Source of the DNA: Deltaproteobacteria bacterium
GTDB lineage: Bacteria > Myxococcota > JACPTQ01
DNA length: 64,000 bases
Reading direction: 5' to 3'
Assembly: GCA_016192705.1 (NCBI GenBank)
Contig: JACPTQ010000074.1
Coordinates: 25,625 to 89,624 of the forward strand
Below, piece by piece: positions 55,439-63,956 of the stretch. The position numbers were made by a program, and so were the translations under genes. The notes below the pieces were generated by a model that was not told the origin of the DNA, ran no database searches, and worked only from the letters and a program-made list of their open reading frames with translations. Each line of letters starts with the position of its first letter. Within the stretch, counting starts at the first letter, position 1.

Positions 55439-57459
55439 CGAGCGCATTTGAACACTTTGCACTTCCCGCTCTTGCACTGCCGACCCTTGCTGCAGCCATC
55501 TCCGCGATCTTTCAGCGGCTTGCATTGGGACTTACCGACAATCGGGTCGCCACAATACTCGTCGCTCTTGCAGTCGGAGTCCTCGGCGCACGTCTTGTCG
55601 GTGCTCGGGCTGTTCTCGAACGTTTGCCGCGGGATCTGCTGGCCGACGGTCGATTTGTCCGCCGCCCGTTTCCACATGGCGATGAACGCCGCGACGCCGT
55701 CGTTCTTGAGCTGACTCAAATACTTGCTCTTGAGCCCGACCGTCGCGAGCTCGTTGTGCCACTCTTTCATCATACCGACGTGTGAGATCCCCTCGGCGAC
55801 CTCGGCGCCATACTTATGGATTTGGTCGTCCCCGATGTCGACGCCGCACCCCTCGAACTTGCGCGAGTGTACGCCCTGCGTGACGGTCGCGAAGTCGAGC
55901 GAATAGCCGACGTTCATCCCGAAATCGAGTAGGTACGCGAGAATCTTGGCCGACTCCGTGCTCGTTTTTGGGCATTTCCTCGTGACGCCCGACGCGGGGT
56001 AATCGGCCGCGGAGAGCGGGCCGAGGCGCACGCCAAAAAAGCCGCCGGTATCACGAACGAACTTCAGCTCCGCATCGTCGAAGTCGTATTCATGTGGGAA
56101 CGGCGTTTTTTTCTTGCCGGTGCTGCCCACAAGCCGGCTGTTGGGATTGTTGTGAAGTGCGTTGAGCGGATAGCCGCCGAACGCCCCGGTCGCGATCGCG
56201 TGGATGTCCCGGCGTGCGTTGCTCGAGACGTGATCGATGTTGACGATCATGCCCTTTCGCATCGCTTCGCGCACGACGCGTTCGCCGTCATGCGACAGCC
56301 CGAGGTTGTTGCGTTCGACCCCCTTGTCCATCCGGCTGCCGCCCGAGCCCTTGAAGCCCGGGGGGAGCGGATAGATGTTGAACCCGTTGAAGGTGTTGTT
56401 GCCCCGCGCCATAACGTAGTCCGCCATGTTGACCTCGGATATTTCGCTAAACTTCCCCGCGCACGCGTCGCTGAGGCCGCCGAGCTTTTTGCCTTTGAAG
56501 TGATTGGCGCCGCACTTGTTGTCGCAGAAGTTGTGGCCATCCCGATTCTTGAGCGGGAACTGGCCGACGTTGTCGTCATAATAGAAGCAGCCCGAAATCG
56601 CTTGCGTCGCGCGAATCGCCTTTCCCGGGTCGGTGTCTTTTGGGTAGTAAATGTCGGCGCCGGACAGGCGGCTGTTGATCTTGTGGGCGAGGTAGAACGT
56701 TCGCACACCTTTGGCGTGGTAGTGATTGAGGCGGTCGACGGGGTCGAAGGTTCGGTTCTCGGCGCCAAACGAGTACTCGGATTCGACGCCGAGGATGATC
56801 GCAAGCTTGTCGGCGTTCACAATCCTCTCGGCGTCCGCGGCTGAATAAGCGATCTCCATCCAGGGGTTCTCGCGTACCCAGGCCTTGAGCGCGTCGAGCT
56901 GGCGATCCAGCGATTCGACGCTGTCGCCCCGTGAGCAGGGATAGCCGTCTCCGCCCGGTCCGCCTTTGCCGTTTTTGTTGACGTAGTAGAGCTGCTCACA
57001 CATCGCCTCGTTCTCAACGGCGAACGCGACCATGATTCGCATGCGCGCGTCCTCACGTCTCGGGTCTGGGCCCTCGAACGCCGCTTTCACCCACTCCGTG
57101 CTGTAGCGGAGGTGCGAGTTGGCTTCGGCGCGCGGTCCCTTGTGGCTTTTGTGGTCGCCCATGTCGGAGCCCATCGACCCAATCCTCGCGATGAGGCTTC
57201 CCTTGACTTCGCCGTGGTCGCACTTGCTCGCCACTTTGCAGCCCCCACACGCGGCCGTGTAGCCCTTCACCATAATGCCGTTACGGAAATTCCCCGACGC
57301 GCCCGCGAAGGCGTAGTTACCGCCGAACGCCATGCCGTAGGTCGGATGCTCGTGGGTGAGCACATAGCCGCTTTTGACTCGAGCGGACTCAGCGAACGCG
57401 AGGTTCGACAGAGTCGCGAGCGTGGCAAAGACCGAAAGTGCAATCGCTGGCTTTTTCAT
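55435..57459 (-). CDS. Secreted M19 (dipeptidase)-like metallohydrolase with Cys-rich tail
   Basis: I chose the ATG at 57459, with GGGGAG 8 nt upstream; the 674-residue protein has a signal peptide (PAIALSVFATLATLSNLAFAE). The amidohydrolase/M19 metal-site pattern is present: VLTHEHPTYG (HxH), IILGVESEYSFG (bridging Glu), NIDHVSSNARRDI, ALHNNPNSRLVG and YSLDFATV (Asp). M19 enzymes cleave dipeptides or beta-lactam-like amides. Long Cys/Gly-rich insertions make it nearly twice the usual 350-400 residues. The last 50 residues (CAEDSDCKSDEYCG, GDGCSKGRQCKSGKCK) form a Dickkopf/EB-like cysteine module. Substrate unknown. Confidence 0.75.
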   Translation of the reverse strand: MKKPAIALSVFATLATLSNLAFAESARVKSGYVLTHEHPTYGMAFGGNYAFAGASGNFRNGIMVKGYTAACGGCKVASKCDHGEVKGSLIARIGSMGSDMGDHKSHKGPRAEANSHLRYSTEWVKAAFEGPDPRREDARMRIMVAFAVENEAMCEQLYYVNKNGKGGPGGDGYPCSRGDSVESLDRQLDALKAWVRENPWMEIAYSAADAERIVNADKLAIILGVESEYSFGAENRTFDPVDRLNHYHAKGVRTFYLAHKINSRLSGADIYYPKDTDPGKAIRATQAISGCFYYDDNVGQFPLKNRDGHNFCDNKCGANHFKGKKLGGLSDACAGKFSEISEVNMADYVMARGNNTFNGFNIYPLPPGFKGSGGSRMDKGVERNNLGLSHDGERVVREAMRKGMIVNIDHVSSNARRDIHAIATGAFGGYPLNALHNNPNSRLVGSTGKKKTPFPHEYDFDDAELKFVRDTGGFFGVRLGPLSAADYPASGVTRKCPKTSTESAKILAYLLDFGMNVGYSLDFATVTQGVHSRKFEGCGVDIGDDQIHKYGAEVAEGISHVGMMKEWHNELATVGLKSKYLSQLKNDGVAAFIAMWKRAADKSTVGQQIPRQTFENSPSTDKTCAEDSDCKSDEYCGDPIVGKSQCKPLKDRGDGCSKGRQCKSGKCKVFKCAR

Positions 57460-57519
57460 CGAATGTCTCCCCATCTGAATTTGCGTTTCAAAATCCACTC
57501 GTTAGACGGATCGGCGTAC

Positions 57520-57531
57520 TTGAATATTCAA
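57520..57531. promoter_or_regulatory. 12-bp perfect palindrome upstream of the M19-like gene
   Basis: TTGAATATTCAA is a perfect palindrome 61-72 bp before the start codon of the M19-like gene and 9 bp after the start of the NHL gene's 3' end region. It could be an operator or part of a promoter; a palindrome of this length can also occur by chance. Confidence 0.3.
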
Positions 57532-57539
57532 TCCCAACA

Positions 57540-60500
57540 TTACGGCCCAACATCAAAGACAAGCGACCGCCAGCTGTAAAAATCGCTCACATAGAGGTAC
57601 TGCCCATTGGGGTCGAGCGCCAACGCGAGCGGTGTCGAGAATCGACTTTGGCTGGTCCCCGCGTCTTTCCCGAGCAGATCCGGTTGGCCGATGACGTTAA
57701 TCGCTGCGGGAAGATTCGCGGCGATCGGTGTCCGGTAGACCACCACGCGGTTATTATAAAAATCGCCGACGTACAGCCGATTTCGCACGTCGTCGAGCGC
57801 GAGCCCGATCGGCGACGCAAGCCCCGTCGCGCCCGTCCCTGCGTCGGTAAACCCCGGACCAAATCCAGCCTGTCCTACAACAAACGCAGCCGACTGACCG
57901 TTCGTAATCCCAGCCGACAGGTCATACACGAGCACCCGATTGTTTGACGAGTCTGACACGTAGAGCGTTTTCCCGTCTGAGGAAATGACAGCGGCCCATG
58001 GGTTTGCCACCTGCGTCGCGAGCGTGCCAGGACTCGTCGAAACATAATCCGGCTGCCCGAGGACATACTTCGCGTCTGACCCCATTGGAACCGTCCCACC
58101 ATCGAATTCCCAAATCATGATCCGATTGTTGACGACGTCTGGAACAAAAAGACGCTGAGTGCCGCCGTGATAGGCGAGCTGCGTCGGGTCGGCAAGTCCT
58201 CCAGTCGACGCGGTATCGCCCGTGCTCGTATAGTCGGACTTTCCAAGGACCGATTCGGCATTCATCCCGTTCACGATCCCACCGTCCAAATTAAACACCA
58301 GAACCCGTGAACCAAAATCTGAAACAAACAAGCGTGCCGTCGCCGAATCGTAGGCCAGGCCTGACGCCTGGCGAAAACTGTTTTGCGATCCCACGCGCGG
58401 ACAGCTTGCGAAGTCGGGCTGACCGATGACCGATTCAGCGGTGGAATCGGCCAACAGGAAGCTTGTGTTGAGATCGTAGCTGAGGACGCGGTACGCAGAG
58501 TGCTCCGCCACAAACAACCGGCGATTCGGAGCATCAAACGCAAAGGAAAAAATAGCCCCAAGCGTCGAGGCGCTCATCCCGTTTGCGCACACCGCGGCAA
58601 AATCGGGCACGCCCGCGGGTCCAATGTGGCCAACCGTCGTTGAAGCATCGGCAGCGTTGGCGGTCACCGCGGCGACGTCGAACACCTGGATACGATGATT
58701 GGACGTATCCCCGATTAAGAGACTTGGTGGGCTCGTGGGCGTGACGTGAACCGAAAGCGGCGCCGACAATCCGACGGTGCCGAATCCCGCGTCCTTTGAA
58801 GTCAGCGTCTGCTGACCAATTACATTGATGGCCGCCTCGCCGGCATCGATCGACGAGGTGTCGAACACCATGACGCGATTCCCCTTGGAATCGGCCACAT
58901 AGAGCCGGTTTGGAGAGGATTGGAAGGCAACCCCAACCGGCTCGTTCATCTGCGTCGCACTTGTTCCCCCGGGAGCAGACGGGTCAAGCGAGGTCTGACC
59001 GAGAACGTTTGTCGCGGCTTCGCCATTCGCAATCGCCGCGACGTCGAACACCACGACGCGGTGGTTCATACGATCCGCGACAAAGAGGAACTGCCGTGTC
59101 GTGTCGATCGCGACTCCGGACGGCGACGAGAGCCCTGTGGGCCCCCCCGCATCTCGTCCCCCATCAAAATCAGCTTGGCCAAGAACCGAAACCGCCGACA
59201 CCCCCGAATCGAGTTCCGTCGTCGAAAAGACAACGACACGATGATTCAACGAATCGGCCACGTACAGCCGTGAGACCGTCGAATCGTGTGCAAGTCCCTT
59301 GGGGCGGTTCAATCCCGTCGCGCCACCGCCCGCATCGCGCCCGCTGAAGTTGGGTTGCCCGATCACGAACTGGGCATTCATTCCGGTTGAAAACGGGCTC
59401 GACCCTTCGGTGATGTCGAAGACAAGGATGCGGTTGTTCCCCTCGTCGCTCACGAAGAGGCGGTACGGATTCGTCGTTGCGACAAGCCCGTAAGGTCCAC
59501 TCATCGTCGCCGCCGATGGAATCTCCGCCGCGCGGCACTCGCTCATGTTTGGTTGCCCGAACACAAAATCGGCGAGGTAGTCCGGAAAGATGAGGCCACC
59601 CGACATCGTGTAAACGAGAACCCGATTGTTCGACGTGTCGGCCACGAAGAGCCGCGACCTCCACTCCGAAAAGACCGCCCCCGTCGGTCGGTTGAGCCCC
59701 ACATTCCCTGGATTGTCCGGGCAGATCGCCGTGGAATTCCCACCGTACGGTCCAATGAGCTGCGTCGCGGGAATTCCGGACGTATAAAAAGAAACTCCCC
59801 CGTCGGGCGTTTCAACGTTCCCCGCGTCGTCGGTCGCGCGACTCAATAACCTGTGCATGAATCTCGTGGCGGTGAACGTGGAGCTCCAAGCGTTGGTCCC
59901 AATCGCGTCAAACCAATTGCCCCCGCCGTCCACGCTCACCTCGACACGGGCGACGCCAGCAATACCGTCGATCGCGGTTCCACCAAACGGCACCACCACG
60001 CCGTAAGAAAATGGACCACCATCCGACGCCGCGACCACCGAGAGAGGAGGAGCCGTGTCGACGGTCCAGCCGTGCGTTGCCGGGGTCGGATCGGTTAGGC
60101 CTGCGTCGCTCGTCGCGCGCACGGCGAAGGTGTGAGGGCCATCGCCAACGGCCCCGGCATCGAGCGGTGAAATGCACGGCGCGAGGCCACCATCGTCGAT
60201 CTGGCACGCGAAGGTACAGGGCGGAGCTGAACAGCTGAACACGAACGTCGCAACGGGATTATTCGACATCGTCGCAGGCGCGAAGGAAAGGGTTGTGTCG
60301 GGAGCACCCAGCCGACAATTGACGTTCGGCGCACAATCGTAGACGAGCCGGGCGGTTCGCTGTGCCTCCGTAAACTGGAGGGCCGCTCCGCTTTGGTCAC
60401 CCGTCGCCGTTGCCTCGGCGACAAGCTGCAAACCGCCATCGATCGTGCTGTAGATCATCCCCTTCAGGTGAAATGTGTCACGAAGGGGCGCGCCGCGGAG

Positions 60501-60866
60501 AAAGACGACCCACGAGAGCTGGTTCGAAAAAGCGTTGTCCGTTGTGCGAAGTCGAAACTCGCGATTATTGTCACCATCGAGATCGCCGATCTCCTTGGTT
60601 GCCGTGCGACCATCGTCGAGGCTGGTCGGCGTCGCCGGGCTGTCGGCTTCGAACAGCGTCCCCTGTCCCGGACGTTCATCGATCAAAAGATCGATCTGCG
60701 CGATCGACGAACGGATGGAGTTGAGAAAGTCGTCCGGGAGTTCGTGCGTAACCTGAATTGTATAACTCACCGCCTCGACGGTGCTCTTGCAGCCGATCGA
60801 AATTGTAACAAGAAAAACCCCGACCACCGGTCGGACGTAACGACTCCGCTGCGGTCGGGACGACAC
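57540..60866 (-). CDS. NHL-repeat beta-propeller lipoprotein
   Basis: The frame is open to 60989; I prefer the GTG at 60866 because it places a good signal peptide and lipobox (VTISIGC) at residues 14-28; the start is uncertain. Of 1108 residues, the first 130 are a conserved lipoprotein head, followed by Ig-like domains (GAPDTTLSFAPATMSNNPVATFVFSC; AVRATSDAGLTDPTPATHGW). From about residue 400 it has around 15 NHL-type repeats (RLFVADTSNNRVLVY, FVFGQPN...), forming at least two six-bladed propellers. NHL propellers bind protein, RNA or carbohydrate. It is the second gene of a four-gene secreted-protein cluster. Confidence 0.88.
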   Translation of the reverse strand: MSSRPQRSRYVRPVVGVFLVTISIGCKSTVEAVSYTIQVTHELPDDFLNSIRSSIAQIDLLIDERPGQGTLFEADSPATPTSLDDGRTATKEIGDLDGDNNREFRLRTTDNAFSNQLSWVVFLRGAPLRDTFHLKGMIYSTIDGGLQLVAEATATGDQSGAALQFTEAQRTARLVYDCAPNVNCRLGAPDTTLSFAPATMSNNPVATFVFSCSAPPCTFACQIDDGGLAPCISPLDAGAVGDGPHTFAVRATSDAGLTDPTPATHGWTVDTAPPLSVVAASDGGPFSYGVVVPFGGTAIDGIAGVARVEVSVDGGGNWFDAIGTNAWSSTFTATRFMHRLLSRATDDAGNVETPDGGVSFYTSGIPATQLIGPYGGNSTAICPDNPGNVGLNRPTGAVFSEWRSRLFVADTSNNRVLVYTMSGGLIFPDYLADFVFGQPNMSECRAAEIPSAATMSGPYGLVATTNPYRLFVSDEGNNRILVFDITEGSSPFSTGMNAQFVIGQPNFSGRDAGGGATGLNRPKGLAHDSTVSRLYVADSLNHRVVVFSTTELDSGVSAVSVLGQADFDGGRDAGGPTGLSSPSGVAIDTTRQFLFVADRMNHRVVVFDVAAIANGEAATNVLGQTSLDPSAPGGTSATQMNEPVGVAFQSSPNRLYVADSKGNRVMVFDTSSIDAGEAAINVIGQQTLTSKDAGFGTVGLSAPLSVHVTPTSPPSLLIGDTSNHRIQVFDVAAVTANAADASTTVGHIGPAGVPDFAAVCANGMSASTLGAIFSFAFDAPNRRLFVAEHSAYRVLSYDLNTSFLLADSTAESVIGQPDFASCPRVGSQNSFRQASGLAYDSATARLFVSDFGSRVLVFNLDGGIVNGMNAESVLGKSDYTSTGDTASTGGLADPTQLAYHGGTQRLFVPDVVNNRIMIWEFDGGTVPMGSDAKYVLGQPDYVSTSPGTLATQVANPWAAVISSDGKTLYVSDSSNNRVLVYDLSAGITNGQSAAFVVGQAGFGPGFTDAGTGATGLASPIGLALDDVRNRLYVGDFYNNRVVVYRTPIAANLPAAINVIGQPDLLGKDAGTSQSRFSTPLALALDPNGQYLYVSDFYSWRSLVFDVGP

Positions 60867-60991
60867 ACACCGATTATCTGGGATCGCAGCCTTGGAATTC
60901 AACAAGTCGCCTCGAAAAAACCACAATCCCGCGGTTCGCTGGGAATACCCTTCTCGGCGCGGCTCGCTGACCGCGATCGGTATGGGCAAAA

Positions 60992-62017
60992 CTACGGCTG
61001 CGTTACGCGAGGCAGCGCACGAACGACGGGAAGGTGCGCGCAGTAATCACCCGTGATCGGCACCGTTCCCTGAGTGCCCGCGTGGGGTCCGATGATATGG
61101 ATGCGCTCCTTCGGAATTCCACCGCGCAGATACGCCGTCGCATCGTGCACCGCATTGCCATAGCCGTACTCAAGCTTGATCCCCTTTTTCGCCACAAGGT
61201 CCTCCAAAAAACTGCCCTTGTAGTCGCCCTGCACGGCGCTTGACGGCGGCACCATGAACCACTCCATGAACGAATACGCGCCGCCCGGGAACCCGTGGTC
61301 GTTCATCCACCGCGTCGTCAGTCTGCGAAGAAACCCGCCGCGCCCCGTGAGATAAATGATCTTGTATCCCTTGTCGGCATAGGCGCGAATCACATCCTTC
61401 CCGCACTTGTACGCCGTCGGCGAATACCGACCACCGAACATATCGGCAATCTGCGCCAGCACCATCTGCATGTCATTCGTCGTCAGCGTCGCATCGATAT
61501 CGGTCACAATCGCCTTCGTCCCGCGCTTCCAAACATGAACGGAAAAGTTGGCGCGCGAATGATCGCCTTCGACGAGCATCGTTACGCGGTGTCGTCCAGG
61601 CGTCGCGGCTGCGGCTGGAAGCGTCGCGTAAACCCGACCCCCTTTATTTTTTCTTCCGTCGCCAAAGGTACCCAAAGGAGCACTCTCGGTCTTCAGACGG
61701 GCGAGCTTATTCCAAGCACACGTTTTGTCCTGCACCCACGTCTGAACCCACTCCCCCTCGAGCGCCCTATTAAAATTCGGGCAGAACGTGAACTTTCCGA
61801 TGAGTGACACCGCTTCGCCCGGATTGACGATTCTGTCGCGTCCACGGTGATTCGGGAAACACCCGAATGTCATGGCCTTTGTCGCCAACTGCGTCCATCC
61901 GGTCTTCGTCCCACTCGGTTCAAACGGCTTACAAGCGCTCTTTGCGTCGCCCCCAGCCGCGGCGACGAGCCCAATCGCAAGACCCGAAACGACCACCCAA
62001 AAACGTGATTGAACCAT
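60992..62017 (-). CDS. Secreted LNS2/HAD-family (lipin/PITP-like) phosphatase
   Basis: The 341-residue protein has a signal peptide (FWVVVSGLAIGLVAAAGGDAK). The C-terminal half matches the LNS2 domain of lipins and phosphatidylinositol-transfer-protein relatives: KAIVTDIDATLTTND (HAD motif I DxDxT, Asp173 and Asp175), IIYLTGRGGFLRRLTTRWM (motif II Thr region) and a late acidic region (YGYGNAVHDATAYL) as motif IV. Lipins dephosphorylate phosphatidate. The N-terminal half is probably a beta-sandwich (SLIGKFTFCPNFN...GRHRVTMLVEGDHSRANFSVHVW). An exported enzyme of this family is unusual. It is the first gene of the cluster running to 49460. Confidence 0.82.
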   Translation of the reverse strand: MVQSRFWVVVSGLAIGLVAAAGGDAKSACKPFEPSGTKTGWTQLATKAMTFGCFPNHRGRDRIVNPGEAVSLIGKFTFCPNFNRALEGEWVQTWVQDKTCAWNKLARLKTESAPLGTFGDGRKNKGGRVYATLPAAAATPGRHRVTMLVEGDHSRANFSVHVWKRGTKAIVTDIDATLTTNDMQMVLAQIADMFGGRYSPTAYKCGKDVIRAYADKGYKIIYLTGRGGFLRRLTTRWMNDHGFPGGAYSFMEWFMVPPSSAVQGDYKGSFLEDLVAKKGIKLEYGYGNAVHDATAYLRGGIPKERIHIIGPHAGTQGTVPITGDYCAHLPVVRALPRVTQP

Positions 62018-62247
62018 CGGTTTGTTCCTCCCGACCCTTTGACGTTGGGGGTCGCAAATCTATTCAAATAAACGACGTCGAGGCAACATTCGGGGTCGCG
62101 AGGACTGGGGACTACAGTCTCCATCCCGATCCGGCCCACGCCCAGGGTCAAAACTCCCCACTTATTCACAACCCCTTTTGAGCCGCCGACCAGAGCCGCG
62201 CTGCGGCACGCCCCGTGCAGTATGCAAGCGCCGATGAGGGCAAAACC
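62018..62247. other. Divergent promoter region between the LNS2 and VWA genes
   Basis: About 230 bp separating divergent genes. It has stretches such as TTGGGGGTCGCAAATCTATTCAAAT (given here only to mark its AT-richer centre; the piece CAAATCTATTCAAAT is at about 62056-62070). No conserved motif was recognised. Both transcription units must have promoters here. Confidence 0.3.
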
Positions 62248-63711
62248 ATGAAACGAACAATACTGGTCACCGGGGTAACGGTCTTTGCGGGGCTCGCGCC
62301 CGATGTCGCGCGCGCGGTTTGCGAAAAACCAAACGTGATGATCATGCTCGATAAGTCGTCGAGCATGCGCAACAAGATTGGAACATCTGAGAAGTGGACG
62401 ATCGCCAAAGACGCGGTCTCGGCTTTCCTTCGCGATCAAGAACGCAGCGTCAATTTTGGGCTCATGCTTTTCCCGACACCGAACCAGTGTTCGCCCGGCA
62501 GCGTCGTCGTTCCCGTCGGCGCGAACACGCGCGGCACAATTGAAAACGCGCTCGTCACGCCACCGCCCACGAGCGGCAACTACACGCCGATGCACCAGAC
62601 ACTTGAGGTTGCGAAATCGGTTCCCGAGCTGCTCACGACGTCGCAACGCAACTTCGTGGTGCTCGTGACCGATGGCTGGAATTGGTGCTCCGACGCGACT
62701 TTCCAGGCGAACCGCATGAAGCCGATCGACGCCGTCAAGGCGCTTAAGGCGGCCAACATCTCAACGTACGTCGTCGGTTTCGGCGAGGGCGATGGCGCGG
62801 TCGACACCGAAGTCATGAACAAGATGGCGGTCGAGGGCGGCACGGCGCGCGCGAATTGCAACGTGCGGCAGACGAATGCGACGGCGTCCGACAACTGCTT
62901 TTACAACGCGAAAAACCCAACCGAGCTGAACCAAGTCCTGTCGACGATCGGCGTCACAATCTCGAACGAGATTTGCGATGGCCTCGACAACAACTGCGAT
63001 GGGCAGATCGATGAAAGTTTGACGCGCCCATGCACAACGCCCGGAACGACGGGGACCGAGACGTGCACCGCGGGACAGTGGAGCGCGTGCCGCACGGCGA
63101 CTGAGATTTGTGGCGACGGGATCGACAACAACGGCAACGGGCAAATCGACGAAGGGTGCGAGTGCACGGACGGACAAACGGAGGAGTGCGGTTCGAGCCA
63201 AGGGATTTGCCAAAAGGGGACGCGTGCCTGCGCGGCCGGTCACTGGGGCGCTTGCACGGGCGGGGTAGAGCCCGCGGCGGCCGAGGCGTGCGACGGACGC
63301 GACGAGGATTGCAATGGGCTCATCGACGATCGCGCGACGTGCCCGGATGCCGATGGATTGCCGCAGCGATGCGGATGCGGCGGGTGCGCACCACCGTGCC
63401 AAAACGGCGAATGCTTCAATGGCGGTCGGTGCGTCCTCGGATACTGCGTGGTCGACCATTGCCCGACCGGAACGCACTGCGAAGGACAGACCTGCGTGCC
63501 GGGTGCTGCGGCGCCTGACGCGGGTCCCGCAACGCCGCCGCCGCCACCGGCCAACCCGGTTGTTGACGATCCACCGTTCGCTCCAACACCACCCGCCGAA
63601 GGTTGCGCGTGCGGGCTCTCGACGTCGTCGCAAGCGAGCGGCTTTGCGGCGTTCGCCGTTCTCGCGTTGACGTTCGTCGTGGTTCGCCGCCGACGTCGCG
63701 CGGACGCGTAG
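62248..63711 (+). CDS. VWA-domain surface protein with MopE-like repeats and MYXO-CTERM tail
   Basis: I chose the ATG at 62248, with GAGGG 8 nt upstream; 487 residues. A signal peptide (TILVTGVTVFAGLAPDVARA) is followed by a von Willebrand A domain with the MIDAS DKSSSM (about residues 35-230). Then come three calcium/metal-binding repeats of the MopE type (EICDGLDNNCDGQIDE, GDGIDNNGNGQIDE, CDGRDEDCNGLIDD), a Cys-rich segment, a Pro-rich linker, and a C-terminal GCACGLSTSSQA plus transmembrane helix plus RRRRRADA: the MYXO-CTERM sorting signal of myxobacteria, which directs proteins to the cell surface. Probably a surface adhesin. Divergent from the secreted-protein cluster. Confidence 0.93.
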   Translation: MKRTILVTGVTVFAGLAPDVARAVCEKPNVMIMLDKSSSMRNKIGTSEKWTIAKDAVSAFLRDQERSVNFGLMLFPTPNQCSPGSVVVPVGANTRGTIENALVTPPPTSGNYTPMHQTLEVAKSVPELLTTSQRNFVVLVTDGWNWCSDATFQANRMKPIDAVKALKAANISTYVVGFGEGDGAVDTEVMNKMAVEGGTARANCNVRQTNATASDNCFYNAKNPTELNQVLSTIGVTISNEICDGLDNNCDGQIDESLTRPCTTPGTTGTETCTAGQWSACRTATEICGDGIDNNGNGQIDEGCECTDGQTEECGSSQGICQKGTRACAAGHWGACTGGVEPAAAEACDGRDEDCNGLIDDRATCPDADGLPQRCGCGGCAPPCQNGECFNGGRCVLGYCVVDHCPTGTHCEGQTCVPGAAAPDAGPATPPPPPANPVVDDPPFAPTPPAEGCACGLSTSSQASGFAAFAVLALTFVVVRRRRRADA

Positions 63712-63715
63712 GTTC

Positions 63716-63864
63716 CCGCATCCGCTTCCGCGCCCGCTCCCGCAACCGCCTCCGCTCCCGCCACCGCATCCGCGCCCGCTCCCGCCCCCGCATCCGCACC
63801 CGCACCCGCACCCGCCCCCGCTCCCGCCCCCGCATCCGCTCCCGCATCCGCTTCCGCCCCCGCT
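63716..63864. repeat. Non-coding NCCGCN hexanucleotide tract
   Basis: About 25 tandem, slightly degenerate 6-bp units (CCCGCA, TCCGCT, CCCGCC and similar) immediately after the VWA gene stop. It is the same motif as the coding tract at 32846-33018. No gene is visible here; frames across it are low-complexity Ala/Gly or Arg/Pro. Confidence 0.8.
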
Positions 63865-63873
63865 CGGTCCAAA

Positions 63874-63919
63874 CCGGGTAATGGGGTAACAGATCAGCCC
63901 GGGTGATCGGGTGACACAT
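63874..63919. repeat. Subterminal direct repeats of a probable insertion sequence
   Basis: Two 21-bp direct repeats (63874-63894 and 63899-63919; CCGGGTAATGGGGTAACAGA versus CCGGGTGATCGGGTGACACA, last base T in both), 25 bp apart, each with two GGGTRA boxes. They lie just before a putative transposase start and resemble transposase-binding repeats at an IS end. Confidence 0.5.
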
Positions 63920-63956
63920 TTGGATGGCATAAAACGGCTGGCGAAGGAGGATCGTC

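Noticed and set aside
63716..63864. CRISPR-like array
   Set aside because: The repeat unit is only 6 bp and degenerate, with no spacers; it is a simple-sequence tract.
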